From positions 1 to 43,754 of the forward strand of contig CASFUZ010000011.1 of NCBI GenBank assembly GCA_949298065.1: DNA of 43,754 bases, in the 5' to 3' direction. Shown piece after piece: positions 1 to 9,076 of the stretch; position 1 is the stretch's first letter, and every line of letters begins with the position of its first letter. Both the position numbers and the translations under genes were made by a program. The DNA comes from an uncultured Pseudomonadota bacterium. GTDB lineage: Bacteria > Pseudomonadota > Alphaproteobacteria > RF32 > CAG-239. The notes beneath the pieces were generated by a model. The model was not told the DNA's origin, ran no database searches, and saw nothing but the letters and a program-made list of their open reading frames with translations.

Positions 1-169
1 CGGAGCTATTGAGTTGCCGGAAGGAACGGAAATGGTAATGCCTGGCGATAACATTCGTATGACAGCCAAATTGATTCACCCGGTAGCAATGAACGAAGGA
101 TTGCGTTTTGCTATTCGTGAAGGTGGTCGTACGGTAGGTGCCGGCGTTGTATCAAAGATTTTGAAGTAA
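1..169 (+). CDS. tuf: Elongation factor Tu, C-terminal fragment
   Basis: This is the last 55 codons of EF-Tu, cut by the window edge; the frame starts at base 2 and ends at TAA 167-169. The C-terminal beta-barrel domain 3 is recognisable from MPGDNIRMT and from [17 protein letters not shown], the usual end of the protein. EF-Tu delivers aminoacyl-tRNA to the ribosome as a GTPase. In Alphaproteobacteria tuf commonly sits directly before rpsJ; here about 1.2 kb intervenes. Confidence 0.96.
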   Translation, partial: GAIELPEGTEMVMPGDNIRMTAKLIHPVAMNEGLRFAIREGGRTVGAGVVSKILK

Positions 170-195
170 TCTGAGATATAAACCAGAGTAAAGTT

Positions 196-229
196 AAAAG
201 AGGTTTCCAAAATCGGAAACCTCTTTTTT
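196..229 (+). terminator. Intrinsic terminator after tuf
   Basis: A 13-bp stem (arms 196-208 and 215-227, core AGAGGTTTCC/GGAAACCTCT) with a six-base loop runs into a T-tract. It lies 27 bases after the tuf stop and should end the fusA/tuf transcript before the ribosomal genes. Confidence 0.88.
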
Positions 230-271
230 GTATTAAGACTCTTCTTGACTCTTGTTAATAATCTGTTAACC

Positions 272-277
272 TATAAT
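272..277 (+). promoter_or_regulatory. Possible -10 element (TATAAT)
   Basis: A perfect TATAAT sits between two terminators. The best -35 match (TTGACT at 245-250) is 21 bases away, too far for a normal sigma-70 promoter, so activity is uncertain. If used, it would produce either a short RNA ending near 404 or the leader of the gene at 419. Confidence 0.3.
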
Positions 278-370
278 TGGTTTTTGATTAAATATGCAGA
301 ATTTTAATGTGTAAGTGTAGAAGTTCAAATACAAATTGTACAGAAAAATGCTTAAAAGAAGCATTACTTT

Positions 371-404
371 AGCGGCCTCTAAATTTAGAGGCCGCTTTGC
401 TTTT
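371..404 (+). terminator. Perfect 26-nt palindrome, terminator or attenuator
   Basis: Bases 371-396 are a perfect palindrome (13-base arms, AGCGGCCTCTAAA and its complement) followed by TTGCTTTT. A smaller hairpin (347-365, AATGCTT/AAGCATT) lies just upstream. The T-tract is interrupted, so termination may be partial. It sits immediately before the Shine-Dalgarno sequence of the gene at 419, so it could attenuate that gene or end a short RNA that begins near 284. Confidence 0.6.
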
Positions 405-418
405 GATAAAGGCAGAAA

Positions 419-673
419 ATGAGTGATAAAAAAATAGCAAAAATATATTATGAGTCTCATGTTTTCTTAACTCAAACAGGTGAGTTGTATGGATATGTTA
501 TTGGAAATGACGGTAAGCCTAAATGTGGTAAGTTGAATGCGCAGCAGAAAATTGCATTTTGGAGAGAACGTACTTCATATTATGACAAGCAGACATTTAT
601 CTCTTGGCATCCTGTTGCAAATAATTGTGAAATGGGTATGGAAGTAAGCCGTTTGCAGGAACAAAGGTGTTAG
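419..673 (+). CDS. Small hypothetical protein (84 aa)
   Basis: No family recognised. The 84-residue protein is rich in Lys, Tyr and Gln, has no signal peptide or membrane segment, and has two Cys in its first half and middle (C36, C70) plus a C-terminal Cys. The start is supported by AAAGG six bases upstream of ATG 419. Its stop overlaps by four bases the end of the convergent RHH gene. A strong hairpin (371-396) lies 22 bases upstream of the start, so expression probably depends on an attenuated leader or a promoter not visible here. Probably real, given the Shine-Dalgarno and full-length coding character. Confidence 0.55.
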   Translation: MSDKKIAKIYYESHVFLTQTGELYGYVIGNDGKPKCGKLNAQQKIAFWRERTSYYDKQTFISWHPVANNCEMGMEVSRLQEQRC

Positions 674-990
674 GAAATTTTATCTAATATGTCAGATAAC
701 GATTTGTGGTTATCAGGTTTGTGCTGTTTTTCTAATAGAGGTTTTGACAGCTCATGTAGGTAAACCAAAGAAAAAAGGCGAATGGATGGAGTTAAGCCGA
801 GTTTAGGATCTTTGCGACTTTCTATCATCTCAAGAAGCATTTTGCGGTTTATTTTTTCTCTTTTGCAAATATCTTTTAGCGCATCCCATTCGTTTTTGCA
901 TAAACGCATTGTTGTTTTGCGTTGATGAATGGTTATTACTCTGCTACTTAATTCGGTCATTCTCTTATACTTCTGTGTTTCTTGATTCAT
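670..990 (-). CDS. Ribbon-helix-helix (RHH_4-type) protein
   Basis: The protein is 106 residues. Residues about 17-80 match the alphaproteobacterial RHH_4 domain: a beta strand ITIHQRKTTMRLCKNEW, then helices DALKDICKREKINRKMLLEMI and a later SIRLFSLVYL. In this family RHH proteins bind DNA as dimers through the paired strands; the target here is unknown. The N-terminal 16 residues may be an extension, and ATGs at codons 11 and 28 are alternative starts. It diverges from rpsJ, and dyads at 1072-1087 and 1121-1141 in the shared upstream region are possible operators. Its 3' end overlaps the gene at 419. Confidence 0.8.
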   Translation of the reverse strand: MNQETQKYKRMTELSSRVITIHQRKTTMRLCKNEWDALKDICKREKINRKMLLEMIESRKDPKLGLTPSIRLFSLVYLHELSKPLLEKQHKPDNHKSLSDILDKIS

Positions 991-1008
991 TAGCTTCTAC
1001 TAATAACA

Positions 1009-1037
1009 TATACAAAAGCAAATATCTTTGCAATCAA
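1009..1037 (-). promoter_or_regulatory. Candidate promoter for the RHH gene
   Basis: Read on the minus strand, TTGATT (1032-1037) and TGTATA (1009-1014) are separated by 17 bases and precede the start at 990. Both hexamers are moderate matches in an AT-rich stretch, so this is tentative. Confidence 0.35.
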
Positions 1038-1071
1038 AAATATGTGATTATCAATAATAACTCTTTTTAAT

Positions 1072-1087
1072 ATATAACCAGTTATAT
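1072..1087. promoter_or_regulatory. Dyad ATATAAC-CA-GTTATAT
   Basis: Two perfect 7-base arms are separated by CA. It lies between the divergent RHH gene and the S10 operon, where an operator would be expected. No binding protein can be assigned; the adjacent RHH protein is the obvious candidate. Confidence 0.4.
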
Positions 1088-1120
1088 GGTGCGGTTTTGC
1101 TGATTTAAAAATTTTGTCAA

Positions 1121-1141
1121 CCAGACTCAAACAGAGTCTGG
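1121..1141. repeat. Inverted repeat CCAGACTC-N5-GAGTCTGG
   Basis: Perfect 8-base arms flank AAACA. On the minus strand it is followed by a T-rich stretch, but no gene ends there, so it is more likely an operator or structural dyad than a terminator. Confidence 0.45.
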
Positions 1142-1185
1142 AAAAGCGATTCAGCGCGATAAAAAAATGAAAAAATATGCTTTTT

Positions 1186-1213
1186 TTGCTTGCATATTAG
1201 ACTCAGTTATGTT
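1186..1213 (+). promoter_or_regulatory. Candidate S10-operon promoter
   Basis: TTGCTT (1186-1191) and TATGTT (1208-1213) have a 16-base spacer, preceded by a T-run. Transcription would begin near 1220, giving a leader of about 160 bases ahead of rpsJ that carries the hairpins at 1238-1361. Confidence 0.5.
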
Positions 1214-1217
1214 ACAA

Positions 1218-1361
1218 GGTGCTCACGATAATTGTTTTGGGCTAGGAATCTGCCCAGCGATGAAAATATAAAACATACCGCAGCACCTATACTTTTGTAT
1301 GTGCTGCAGAGTTTAACATTTAGATGGCAAGTTTAGCTTTCATGCTGGATTTTGCCGTCTA
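1218..1361 (+). promoter_or_regulatory. Structured S10-operon leader
   Basis: The 991-1382 gap ends in a folded leader. Three hairpins follow each other: TGGGC/GCCCA (1238-1256); GCAGCAC plus ATAC paired with GTAT plus GTGCTGC (1280-1307, with a two-base bulge); and TAGATGGCAA/TTGCCGTCTA (1321-1361, one G-U pair). GGTGCT at 1218-1223 can pair with AGCACC at 1282-1287, competing with the second hairpin. In Enterobacteria the S10 leader is the target of L4 autoregulation; a similar role here is inferred only from position and structure. Confidence 0.5.
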
Positions 1362-1382
1362 GTTATAGGAAAAGTATTAAAA

Positions 1383-1694
1383 ATGATGGATACACAAAAT
1401 ATCAGAATTCGCCTTAAGGCTTTTGACCACCGTTTGTTGGATTTGTCTACAAAAGAAATCGTTCATACGGCCAAAAGAACAGGGGCTAATGTTAGAGGAC
1501 CTATTCCTCTTCCCACAAGAATCGAGAAGTTTACGGTAAACCGTTCTCCGCACGTTGATAAGAAATCTCGTGAGCAGTTTGAAATCCGTACTCATAAGAG
1601 ACTTCTTGATATCGTTGATCCCACACCGCAGACCGTTGATGCTTTGATGAAGTTGGATTTGGCTGCCGGTGTTAATGTAGAGATTAAACTCTAA
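1383..1694 (+). CDS. rpsJ: 30S ribosomal protein S10
   Basis: The 103-residue protein has the usual length and the motifs GPIPLPT and [18 protein letters not shown]10 sits in the 30S head and, as NusE, also takes part in antitermination complexes. It is the first gene of the operon. ATG 1383 and ATG 1386 are both possible starts, with AGGAAAAG upstream. Confidence 0.97.
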   Translation: MMDTQNIRIRLKAFDHRLLDLSTKEIVHTAKRTGANVRGPIPLPTRIEKFTVNRSPHVDKKSREQFEIRTHKRLLDIVDPTPQTVDALMKLDLAAGVNVEIKL

Positions 1695-1763
1695 TTTTTA
1701 ATAATAACAATGTTGGCAGTTTGAAATATGAGCTGTCAACCAATTGAAAAGGAAATAAATAAA

Positions 1764-2492
1764 ATGCGTACAGGTCTAATTGCAAAGAAACTTGGTATGT
1801 CTCGCATTTTTGAAGCAGACGGAACACATATTCCGGTTACTGTTTTGAGCGTTGACGGATTGCAAGTTGTTGCTGTTAAAACGCAAGAAAAAGATGGATA
1901 CAATGCCGTACAACTCGGTACGGGTGCTGTTAAAGCAAAGAATGTATCTAAGCCGTTAAAAGGACATTTTGCTAAAGCTAATGTTGAACCGAAGCAGAAA
2001 CTGGGCGAATTCAGAGTTTCTGAAGATTGCTTGTTGTCTGTCGGTAATGAATTGTCTGTAGAACACTTTGTTCCCGGTCAGTATGTTGATGTTTGCGCAA
2101 CATCTATCGGTAAAGGTTTCGCCGGTGTTATGAAGCGTCATAACTTTGCCGGTTTGGAAGCTACTCACGGTGTTTCTATTTCTCACCGTTCTCATGGTTC
2201 TACAGGTCAAAGACAAGATCCCGGTAAAGTATTTAAGGGTAAGAAAATGGCCGGACATATGGGTGATGAGCGCGTAACCGTTCAAAACCTGAAGGTTGTT
2301 GCAGTTGATGCTGCTAAAGGCTTGTTGATGGTTAAAGGTGGCGTTCCGGGTTGTGAAAACGCTTGGGTTCGTGTTACCGATGCCATTAAAAAGGCTGGTA
2401 ACGTTACCTTGCCGATGCCTGCCGGCTTGAAGAAAGTTGATGAACCTGTTGCAGTTAAAGCGGAAGCTGAAGCTCCTGCTGATAATGCATAA
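1764..2492 (+). CDS. rplC: 50S ribosomal protein L3
   Basis: The 242-residue protein contains [13 protein letters not shown] and [20 protein letters not shown], the segment that reaches toward the peptidyl-transferase centre and carries the Gln methylated in other bacteria. The start [12 protein letters not shown] at 1764 is the conserved one and has an AGGA upstream; an in-frame ATG at 1728 would add an unconserved leader. An Ala/Glu-rich tail of about 20 residues extends the C terminus. Confidence 0.96.
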   Translation: MRTGLIAKKLGMSRIFEADGTHIPVTVLSVDGLQVVAVKTQEKDGYNAVQLGTGAVKAKNVSKPLKGHFAKANVEPKQKLGEFRVSEDCLLSVGNELSVEHFVPGQYVDVCATSIGKGFAGVMKRHNFAGLEATHGVSISHRSHGSTGQRQDPGKVFKGKKMAGHMGDERVTVQNLKVVAVDAAKGLLMVKGGVPGCENAWVRVTDAIKKAGNVTLPMPAGLKKVDEPVAVKAEAEAPADNA

Positions 2493-2511
2493 GCTATAAG
2501 GATTGAAAATT

Positions 2512-3138
2512 ATGAAACAGGACATCTTAAGTTTAGTAGATAACAAAAATGTTGGCACAATTGAGCTCAACGAATCGATTTTCGGTTTGGAAGTTCGCGC
2601 CGATATTTTACACCGTGTTGTAAACTGGCAGTTGGCCAGATTGCAGACTGGTAACCACAAGACCAAAGGCCGCTCTGAGGTTGCTTTGACACCTGCAAAA
2701 CCGTTTAAGCAAAAAGGAAGCGGTAATGCTCGTCAGGGTTCTCGCAAGGGTACTCAGTTCCGTAAGGGTGGTATCGTATTTGGTCCGGTTGTTCGTGATC
2801 AGTCTCATGATTTGACCAAGAAGTTCAGAAAACTCGGTTTGAAGACCGCTCTTTCAGCTAAGGCTAAAGAGGGCAACCTTGTTATTGTTGACGAAGCAAA
2901 ATTGTCAGCCCCCAAGACAAAAGATTTGAAAACCAAATTGGATGCTTGCGGTTTGAAAAATTGCTTGTTCATTGACGGCAAGGAAGTTGATGTCAACTTT
3001 GCGTTGGCCAGCCGTAATCTTGAAGGCGTTGACGTTCTTCCGACAATCGGTGCCAATGTTTATGACATCTTGAGAAAGGACAAACTGGTATTGACTAAAG
3101 ATGCAGTTGCTTGCTTGGAGGAGAGATTGAAATGGTAA
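2512..3138 (+). CDS. rplD: 50S ribosomal protein L4
   Basis: The 208-residue protein has the extended loop [15 protein letters not shown] that lines the exit tunnel. The ATG at 2512 follows AAGG by ten bases; an in-frame TTG at 2503 is less likely. In E. coli L4 represses its own operon through the S10 leader, which makes the folded leader at 1218-1361 of interest. Its 3' end overlaps rplW by seven bases. Confidence 0.96.
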   Translation: MKQDILSLVDNKNVGTIELNESIFGLEVRADILHRVVNWQLARLQTGNHKTKGRSEVALTPAKPFKQKGSGNARQGSRKGTQFRKGGIVFGPVVRDQSHDLTKKFRKLGLKTALSAKAKEGNLVIVDEAKLSAPKTKDLKTKLDACGLKNCLFIDGKEVDVNFALASRNLEGVDVLPTIGANVYDILRKDKLVLTKDAVACLEERLKW

Positions 3139-3449
3139 AATCTAACAAATCAAACAAAGTTTCTGCAAAAATGTATGATACCTTGGTTCGTCCGGTAATT
3201 ACCGAAAAATCTATGCTGTCTTCTGAAAACGGCAAAGTAACTTTCTTGGTTCCTTTGTCTGCTACCAAAGATGAAGTTAAGGCAGCCGTTGAAACTATTT
3301 TCAACGTTAAGGTAAATAAGGTAAATACTATTCGTCAGTTCGGTAAGGAAAAACGCTTCAGAGGTTATATCGGACAGCGCTCCGATTTCAAGAAGGCAGT
3401 TGTTACACTTGCCGAGGGTCAAAATATTGATGTTACAACAGGAATATAG
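3132..3449 (+). CDS. rplW: 50S ribosomal protein L23
   Basis: The 105-residue protein has the diagnostic RPVITEKSM near its N terminus and a C-terminal beta structure. L23 sits at the tunnel exit and docks trigger factor and SRP. The start at 3132 is chosen because GGAGGAGAG lies just before it, inside the end of rplD; the seven-base overlap implies translational coupling. Confidence 0.95.
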   Translation: MVKSNKSNKVSAKMYDTLVRPVITEKSMLSSENGKVTFLVPLSATKDEVKAAVETIFNVKVNKVNTIRQFGKEKRFRGYIGQRSDFKKAVVTLAEGQNIDVTTGI

Positions 3450-3452
3450 GAC

Positions 3453-4289
3453 ATGGCTTTAAAAAACTATAAGCCCACATCTCCGGGACTTCGTCAGCTG
3501 GTTATTGTTGACAGAAGCGAACTCTATAAGGGAGCTCCCGAGAAGTCTTTGACTATCGGTCTTACCAAAACCGGTGGGCGTGATAATTTCGGACACGTTA
3601 CAAGTCGTAAAATCGGTGGCGGCCATAAGCGCAAGCTCCGTATTATTGACTTCAAACGTAATAAATTCGGTTGCGAGGCAACAGTTGAGAGAATCGAGTA
3701 TGATCCTAACCGTTCTTCTTTCATCGCTTTGATTAGTTATGAAGATGGCGAGAAGGCTTATATCTTGGCTCCTCAAAGATTGAAAGCCGGCGATAAAGTT
3801 ATTTCTGCAGAAAAAGCAGATATTAAGCCGGGTAATGCTATGCCTTTGAAGAATATGCCGGTTGGTACAATTATTCACAATGTTGAACTTAAGGCTGGTA
3901 AGGGCGGACAGTTGGTTCGTTCTGCCGGTTGTTATGCTCAGGTTGTTGGTAAAGATGCCGGTTATGCCCAATTGAAGCTCAGCTCCGGCGAGTTGAGAGT
4001 TGTTCGTGAAGAGTGCTTAGCTACTGTCGGCGCTGTTTCTAATCCGGACAATCAGAACAGATCTCTCGGTAAGGCAGGTCGTTCTCGTTGGCTCGGTATC
4101 AGACCGGTAAGCCGCGGTGTTGCTATGAACCCTGTAGATCACCCGCATGGTGGTGGTGAAGGCCGCACTTCCGGTGGTCGTCATCCGGTTACTCCTTGGG
4201 GTAAACCTACTAAGGGTGCTAAGACTCGTTCTAACAAGAAGACAGATCGCTTTATTATGCGTTCTCGTCATGAAAACAAAAAGAAATAA
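3453..4289 (+). CDS. rplB: 50S ribosomal protein L2
   Basis: The 278-residue protein has the full family length. [18 protein letters not shown] carries the conserved His near the peptidyl-transferase centre, and the basic C terminus ([21 protein letters not shown] is the last stretch) is typical. It starts three bases after rplW. Confidence 0.97.
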   Translation: MALKNYKPTSPGLRQLVIVDRSELYKGAPEKSLTIGLTKTGGRDNFGHVTSRKIGGGHKRKLRIIDFKRNKFGCEATVERIEYDPNRSSFIALISYEDGEKAYILAPQRLKAGDKVISAEKADIKPGNAMPLKNMPVGTIIHNVELKAGKGGQLVRSAGCYAQVVGKDAGYAQLKLSSGELRVVREECLATVGAVSNPDNQNRSLGKAGRSRWLGIRPVSRGVAMNPVDHPHGGGEGRTSGGRHPVTPWGKPTKGAKTRSNKKTDRFIMRSRHENKKK

Positions 4290-4301
4290 GGAGATAAGCT
4301 A

Positions 4302-4580
4302 ATGACACGTTCCGTATGGAAAGGACCTTTTGTTGACGGCTATCTTCTGAAGAAAGCTGATGCAGCCAGAGCTTCGGGTCGTAATGAAGTTATTAAAATC
4401 TGGTCTCGTCGTTCAACAATGTTGCCGCAGTTTGTCGGCTTGACATTCGGTGTTCACAACGGACATAAATTTATTCCGGTTTTGGTTACCGAAGATATGG
4501 TTGGACACAAGTTTGGTGAGTTTGCTCCGAGCCGTACATTCTATGGTCACGCTGCAGACAAAAAGGCTAAGAGAGGTTAA
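4302..4580 (+). CDS. rpsS: 30S ribosomal protein S19
   Basis: The 92-residue protein begins [12 protein letters not shown] and ends with [16 protein letters not shown], both family signatures. It is a 30S head protein that contacts S13 and the A-site tRNA. AAGGAGAT precedes the start. Confidence 0.97.
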   Translation: MTRSVWKGPFVDGYLLKKADAARASGRNEVIKIWSRRSTMLPQFVGLTFGVHNGHKFIPVLVTEDMVGHKFGEFAPSRTFYGHAADKKAKRG

Positions 4581-4582
4581 TT

Positions 4583-4957
4583 ATGGGAAAATCTAAAGAT
4601 ACAAGAAGAGTTGAAGCCAATCAGGCTATGGCTGTTTGCCACTCTATCCGTACCAGCCCGCGTAAACTGAACTTAGTTGCTCAGACTATTCGTGGCTTGA
4701 ATGCTGAAAAAGCTATTGCCGAACTCAGCTTCTCCAAGAAGAGAATCGCTAAAGTTGTTTTGGCTGTTTTGCAGTCTGCTATTGCTAATGCCGAAAACAA
4801 CCACCAGTTAAACATCGACAAATTATTCGTTAGCGAAGCTTTTGTCGGTAAAGGTTTAGTTATGAAACGTATGCACGCACGCGGTCGCGGTCGTGGAGCT
4901 CGGGTTTTGAAGCCCTTCTCCAACCTGACTGTTGTCGTCACCGAGCGTGGGGAGTAA
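4583..4957 (+). CDS. rplV: 50S ribosomal protein L22
   Basis: The 124-residue protein contains [18 protein letters not shown] and the basic beta-hairpin [11 protein letters not shown] that extends into the exit tunnel. About ten residues precede the conserved core. It starts two bases after the rpsS stop. Confidence 0.96.
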   Translation: MGKSKDTRRVEANQAMAVCHSIRTSPRKLNLVAQTIRGLNAEKAIAELSFSKKRIAKVVLAVLQSAIANAENNHQLNIDKLFVSEAFVGKGLVMKRMHARGRGRGARVLKPFSNLTVVVTERGE

Positions 4958-4961
4958 GTTA

Positions 4962-5630
4962 ATGGGACAGAAAGTAAATCCTACAGGTCTTCGTTTAGGC
5001 GTTAACCGCACATGGGATTCCCGTTGGTATGCAGATGATAAGTTCACTGACTACCTCCACGAGGACTTGAAAATTAAAGAATTCTTGAAGGATAAATTGG
5101 CTCAGGCCGGTATTAGCAGAATCGTTATTGAACGTCCTGCTAAAAAGGCTAGAGTTACCATTCATTCTGCAAGACCGGGTGTTGTTATCGGTAAGAAGGG
5201 TCAGGATATTGAGCTCTTGAGAAAAGAGATTCAGAAGATGACTGATTCTGAAGTACAGTTGAACATTCTGGAAGTCAGAAAACCTGAGTTAGACGCACAG
5301 CTCGTTGCTGATTCTGTTGCACAACAATTGGAACGCCGTGTTGCTTTCCGTCGTGCCATGAAGCGCGTTATGCAGTCTGCTCTTCGTTTAGGTGCAGAAG
5401 GTATTAAGGTTAGCTGCTCGGGTCGTCTCGGCGGTGCTGAAATCGCTAGAACCGAGTATTATCGTGAAGGTCGTGTGCCTTTGCACACCCTGCGTGCTGA
5501 CATTGATTATGCTACCTCTACGGCTCACACAACTTATGGTGCCTGCGGCGTTAAAGTTTGGATTTATAAGGGCGAAATTATGGCTCATGATCCGATGGCT
5601 CAGGACAAGAAGTTGGCTGAACAGAAATAA
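4962..5630 (+). CDS. rpsC: 30S ribosomal protein S3
   Basis: The 222-residue protein begins [16 protein letters not shown] domain carries the GxxG loop ([11 protein letters not shown]) and the C-terminal half has [19 protein letters not shown]3 lines the mRNA entry channel. ATG 4962 is preferred to 4932 because it matches the conserved N terminus and is preceded by GGGGAG. Confidence 0.97.
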   Translation: MGQKVNPTGLRLGVNRTWDSRWYADDKFTDYLHEDLKIKEFLKDKLAQAGISRIVIERPAKKARVTIHSARPGVVIGKKGQDIELLRKEIQKMTDSEVQLNILEVRKPELDAQLVADSVAQQLERRVAFRRAMKRVMQSALRLGAEGIKVSCSGRLGGAEIARTEYYREGRVPLHTLRADIDYATSTAHTTYGACGVKVWIYKGEIMAHDPMAQDKKLAEQK

Positions 5631-5650
5631 TTATTTGAGGTTAGAATAAG

Positions 5651-6079
5651 ATGTTAAGTCCTAAAAGATTAAAGTTCCGCAAGATGCACAAAGGCCGTAT
5701 TCACGGCTTGACAAAAGGCGGTGCTGAATTGAGTTTTGGTTCATATGGATTAAAAGCTCTTACTCCGGATCGTATTACGGCTCGTCAGATTGAGGCTGCT
5801 CGTCGTGCGATTACTCGTGAAATGAAAAGAGCCGGAAGATTATGGATCAGAATTTTCCCGGATGTTCCTGTATCTGATAAACCTGCCGAAGTTCGTATGG
5901 GTAAAGGTAAAGGTTCTATTGAATATTGGTGCGCAAGAGTGCACCCGGGTCGCATTATGTTTGAGGCTGACGGAATCGATGAAGAGACCGCTCGTGCCGC
6001 ATTTGCTCTCGGTGCAGCCAAACTGCCGATTAAGACAAAGTTTGTTAAGCGCCTTAATTCCGATAAGGGAGAAGCATAA
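5651..6079 (+). CDS. rplP: 50S ribosomal protein L16
   Basis: The 142-residue protein is recognised from [36 protein letters not shown] and [11 protein letters not shown]. It binds near the A-site tRNA elbow. The stop overlaps the rpmC start by one base (TAATG). Confidence 0.96.
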   Translation: MLSPKRLKFRKMHKGRIHGLTKGGAELSFGSYGLKALTPDRITARQIEAARRAITREMKRAGRLWIRIFPDVPVSDKPAEVRMGKGKGSIEYWCARVHPGRIMFEADGIDEETARAAFALGAAKLPIKTKFVKRLNSDKGEA

Positions 6080-6276
6080 TGGTAAAAACTAAAGATTTGC
6101 GTGCGATGACGATTGATGAATTGGAAGCTAAGTTGCTTGAAAATAAAAAAGAGCAATTTAACTTAAGAATTCAACAATCTACTGGACAATTATCTAATAC
6201 TGCGGTAATAAGAAAAGTCCGTCGTGAAATTGCAAAAATCAACACGCTCATTGCCGAGCGCAAGAAGAATAACTAG
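6079..6276 (+). CDS. rpmC: 50S ribosomal protein L29
   Basis: The 65-residue helical protein has the typical FNLRIQQSTGQLSNTAVIRK. It sits by the tunnel exit next to L23. It is translationally coupled to rplP through a one-base overlap. Confidence 0.95.
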   Translation: MVKTKDLRAMTIDELEAKLLENKKEQFNLRIQQSTGQLSNTAVIRKVRREIAKINTLIAERKKNN

Positions 6277-6287
6277 GAGACTGAAAT

Positions 6288-6524
6288 ATGCCTAAAAGAA
6301 TTCTTCAAGGTGTTGTTGTTAGTGATAAGCAGGATAAAACTGTCGTGGTCAGCGTAGAGCGTCAGGTTATGCATCCTGTTTACAAAAAGTTCGTTAAGAG
6401 AAGCAAAAAATATGCGGCTCATGATGAAAATAACCAGTTCAAAGTCGGGGATATCGTCCGGATTGAAGAATCCAGACCTTATTCCAAGACTAAGTGTTGG
6501 ACTGTAATCGTTGATAACGCCTAG
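6288..6524 (+). CDS. rpsQ: 30S ribosomal protein S17
   Basis: The 78-residue OB-fold protein contains [16 protein letters not shown] and [17 protein letters not shown]. It is a primary 16S rRNA binder. AGGAGA lies upstream of the start. Confidence 0.96.
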   Translation: MPKRILQGVVVSDKQDKTVVVSVERQVMHPVYKKFVKRSKKYAAHDENNQFKVGDIVRIEESRPYSKTKCWTVIVDNA

Positions 6525-6542
6525 AAAAGAAGGAAGTAAAAA

Positions 6543-6911
6543 ATGATACAGATGCAAACCAACCTGGATGTCGCAGATAATTCAGGCGCACGTCAGGTGC
6601 AGTGCATTAAGGTTCTTGGCGGGTCCAAGAGAATGCATGCTTCTGTGGGTGATGTTATTGTCGTTTCCATCAAAGACGCTATGCCGAAAGGCCGCGTTAA
6701 GAAGGGCGATGTTCATAAAGCTGTAATTGTTCGCACAGCCAGCGATATCAGACGCAAAGACGGATCCGTTATCCGCTTTGATTCTAACGCTGCAGTTCTG
6801 ATTAATAAGGACGGCGAGCCGATTGGTACTCGTATCTTCGGCCCCGTTACCAGAGAATTGCGTGCGAAGAAGTTTATGAAAATTATTTCATTAGCACCGG
6901 AGGTATTGTAA
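6543..6911 (+). CDS. rplN: 50S ribosomal protein L14
   Basis: The 122-residue protein begins [18 protein letters not shown], the family signature, and has [13 protein letters not shown] near its end. It forms an intersubunit bridge. The stop overlaps the rplX start by one base. Confidence 0.97.
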   Translation: MIQMQTNLDVADNSGARQVQCIKVLGGSKRMHASVGDVIVVSIKDAMPKGRVKKGDVHKAVIVRTASDIRRKDGSVIRFDSNAAVLINKDGEPIGTRIFGPVTRELRAKKFMKIISLAPEVL

Positions 6912-7228
6912 TGAGCCTTAAACTTAAGATTAAAAAAGGTGACAAGGTTATTGTTTTGTCCGGCGAGGACAAAGGCAAGACCGGTGAGGTCGTGAAAGCC
7001 ATGCCGAAAGAGGGTAAAGTGGTTGTTCAAGGTATTAACTTGGTTAAAAGACATACCAAGCCCAGCCAAACTACTCCAGGCGGTATTGTTACCAAAGAAG
7101 CTCCGATCCATGTTTCCAACGTAGCTATTGTTGCCAGCGATGGTAAAGCTACCAAGGTCGGATATCAGGAAAAGGACGGCAAGAAAGTTCGCGTAGCTCG
7201 TCGTTCCGGTGAAGTAATCGATAAATAA
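6911..7228 (+). CDS. rplX: 50S ribosomal protein L24
   Basis: The 105-residue protein has an N-terminal KOW motif ([20 protein letters not shown]), a central [17 protein letters not shown], and a basic tail. L24 is an assembly initiator of the large subunit. Confidence 0.96.
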   Translation: MSLKLKIKKGDKVIVLSGEDKGKTGEVVKAMPKEGKVVVQGINLVKRHTKPSQTTPGGIVTKEAPIHVSNVAIVASDGKATKVGYQEKDGKKVRVARRSGEVIDK

Positions 7229-7241
7229 GAGGGAAAATCTT

Positions 7242-7781
7242 ATGACAAATTTTGAAAAACTTTATAATGAAGTCATTAAGAAATCTCTGGTGGAAAAATT
7301 CGGTTACAAGAACCCACACGAGATTCCGAAGTTGACTAAAATTGTTCTGAATATGGGCGTTGCTGACGCTATTACAGACAAGAAAAAACTGAACAATGCA
7401 GTTGAAGAAATGGCTTTGATTGCCGGCCAGAAACCATTGGTTACTAAGGCTCGCAAGTCTATTGCTACCTTCAAACTGAGAGAAGGTATGCCGATTGGAT
7501 GCAAAGTTACTCTGCGTTCTGACAGAATGTATGAGTTCTTGGAGCGTTTGATTAACATGGCTCTGCCGCGTATCCGTGACTTTCATGGTATTACAGGTAA
7601 GAACTTTGATGGTAAAGGCAACTTCGCTTTTGGTATTAAAGAACAGATTATCTTCCCCGAAATCAACTATGAAAAAGTTGAGAATGTTCGCGGTATGGAT
7701 ATCGTTATCTGCACAACGGCAAAATCCGATGAAGAAGCTAAAGTGCTTCTTGACGGTTTTAATATGCCCTACAAGAAATAA
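7242..7781 (+). CDS. rplE: 50S ribosomal protein L5
   Basis: The 179-residue protein has [26 protein letters not shown] and [10 protein letters not shown]. It binds 5S rRNA and contacts the P-site tRNA. AGAGGGAAAA precedes the start. Confidence 0.97.
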   Translation: MTNFEKLYNEVIKKSLVEKFGYKNPHEIPKLTKIVLNMGVADAITDKKKLNNAVEEMALIAGQKPLVTKARKSIATFKLREGMPIGCKVTLRSDRMYEFLERLINMALPRIRDFHGITGKNFDGKGNFAFGIKEQIIFPEINYEKVENVRGMDIVICTTAKSDEEAKVLLDGFNMPYKK

Positions 7782-7795
7782 GCGGAGATTTTACT

Positions 7796-8101
7796 ATGGC
7801 TAAAACAAGTTCAGTATTCAGAAACTTGAAAAGAGTTAAAATGGCGCAGAAATTTAATAACCGCCGTTCTAAGCTCAAAGAGATTGTAATGGATAAAAAT
7901 GCGTCTCCTGAGGAGCGTTTCCAGGCAACTCTGAAATTGGCAGAATTACCCCGTAACTCAGCTAAAAACCGGATTAGAAACCGTTGCAAAGTTACCGGTC
8001 GTTCTCGCAGTTATTACAGGAAGTTCGGCTTGAGCCGTGTTGAGTTGAGAGACTTGGCAAGCTTCGGTGAAATTCCTGGTTTGGTAAAATCAAGCTGGTA
8101 G
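7796..8101 (+). CDS. rpsN: 30S ribosomal protein S14 (zinc-free form)
   Basis: The 101-residue protein is the long form without the Cys4 zinc site: [20 protein letters not shown] and [20 protein letters not shown] keep the family pattern but only one Cys. rpmJ in this window also lacks zinc ligands. Confidence 0.96.
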   Translation: MAKTSSVFRNLKRVKMAQKFNNRRSKLKEIVMDKNASPEERFQATLKLAELPRNSAKNRIRNRCKVTGRSRSYYRKFGLSRVELRDLASFGEIPGLVKSSW

Positions 8102-8114
8102 GGAGATTTAGATC

Positions 8115-8513
8115 ATGTCTATGACCGATCCTTTGGGCGATATGCTCACACGCATTAGAAACGCACAAAGAGCGAAGAAGAACGAGGTCGTATCACCTGC
8201 TTCTCGCTTGCGTGAAAATGTTTTGGAAGTTTTGAAAAGAGAAGGTTACATCAACGGTTATGAACGCGTTAATGTTAAACCAGGTATTGATGAACTTCGT
8301 ATTCAATTGAAGTATCACGAAGGTACTTCCGTTATAACCGAAATTTACCGCGTTTCTACTCCGGGCCGCCGCGTTTATTCAAGCGTTCGCGATTTGCCGA
8401 GAGTTTATAACGGCTTGGGTATTTCCATCATCTCTACACCGGCTGGTGTTATGAGTGATCATGAAGCTCGTAAAGCCAATGTTGGCGGTGAAATTTTGTG
8501 CCAAGTATTTTAA
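8115..8513 (+). CDS. rpsH: 30S ribosomal protein S8
   Basis: The 132-residue protein begins [18 protein letters not shown] and ends with [15 protein letters not shown] and [11 protein letters not shown]8 binds helix 21 of 16S rRNA and in E. coli represses the spc operon. Confidence 0.97.
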   Translation: MSMTDPLGDMLTRIRNAQRAKKNEVVSPASRLRENVLEVLKREGYINGYERVNVKPGIDELRIQLKYHEGTSVITEIYRVSTPGRRVYSSVRDLPRVYNGLGISIISTPAGVMSDHEARKANVGGEILCQVF

Positions 8514-8525
8514 GGGAGAAAACAG

Positions 8526-9065
8526 ATGTCTAGAATTGGTAAATATCCTGTTATTATCCCGAACGGCGTTACCGTTACGGTTGAAAACAATGTTGTTACC
8601 GCTAAAGGTAAGTTGGGTGAACTCAGCTTTACTTTTGATGACAACCATGTTGCTGCAAAGTTGGAAGAAAACAAAGTTGTTGTTTCTCCTTTGAGCCAAT
8701 CTAAAGAAGCTCGTGCTTTGTGGGGTACAACCAGAGCTCAGATTAACACTTTGGTTAAAGGTGTTAGCGAAGGCTTTAAAAAGGAATTGGAATTGGTCGG
8801 CGTTGGTTATAAAGCCCGCGTTGAAGGTAGCCACAAGTTGGTTTTGTCTTTGGGTTTCTCTCATGATGTTATTTTTGAAGCTCCGAAGACCATCAACATT
8901 GCTTGCGCAAGCCCGACTCAGATTTCCGTTTCTGGCGCCGATAAACAACTCGTTGGTCAAATTGCTTCGGAAATTCGTAAATACAGAAAACCTGAACCTT
9001 ACAAAGGTAAGGGCGTGAAGTATGTTGGCGAATATGTACGTCGCAAAGAAGGCAAAAAGAAATAA
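8526..9065 (+). CDS. rplF: 50S ribosomal protein L6
   Basis: The 179-residue protein begins MSRIGKYPVIIPNGV and ends KGVKYVGEYVRRKEGKKK. Two related beta-alpha domains bind 23S rRNA near the sarcin-ricin loop. AGGGAGAA precedes the start. Confidence 0.97.
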   Translation: MSRIGKYPVIIPNGVTVTVENNVVTAKGKLGELSFTFDDNHVAAKLEENKVVVSPLSQSKEARALWGTTRAQINTLVKGVSEGFKKELELVGVGYKARVEGSHKLVLSLGFSHDVIFEAPKTINIACASPTQISVSGADKQLVGQIASEIRKYRKPEPYKGKGVKYVGEYVRRKEGKKK

Positions 9066-9076
9066 GGATTAATTAA

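Noticed and set aside
1956..2666. Long minus-strand ORF opposite rplC and rplD
   Set aside because: It overlaps clear ribosomal genes, has no ribosome binding site and reads as low-complexity antisense sequence.
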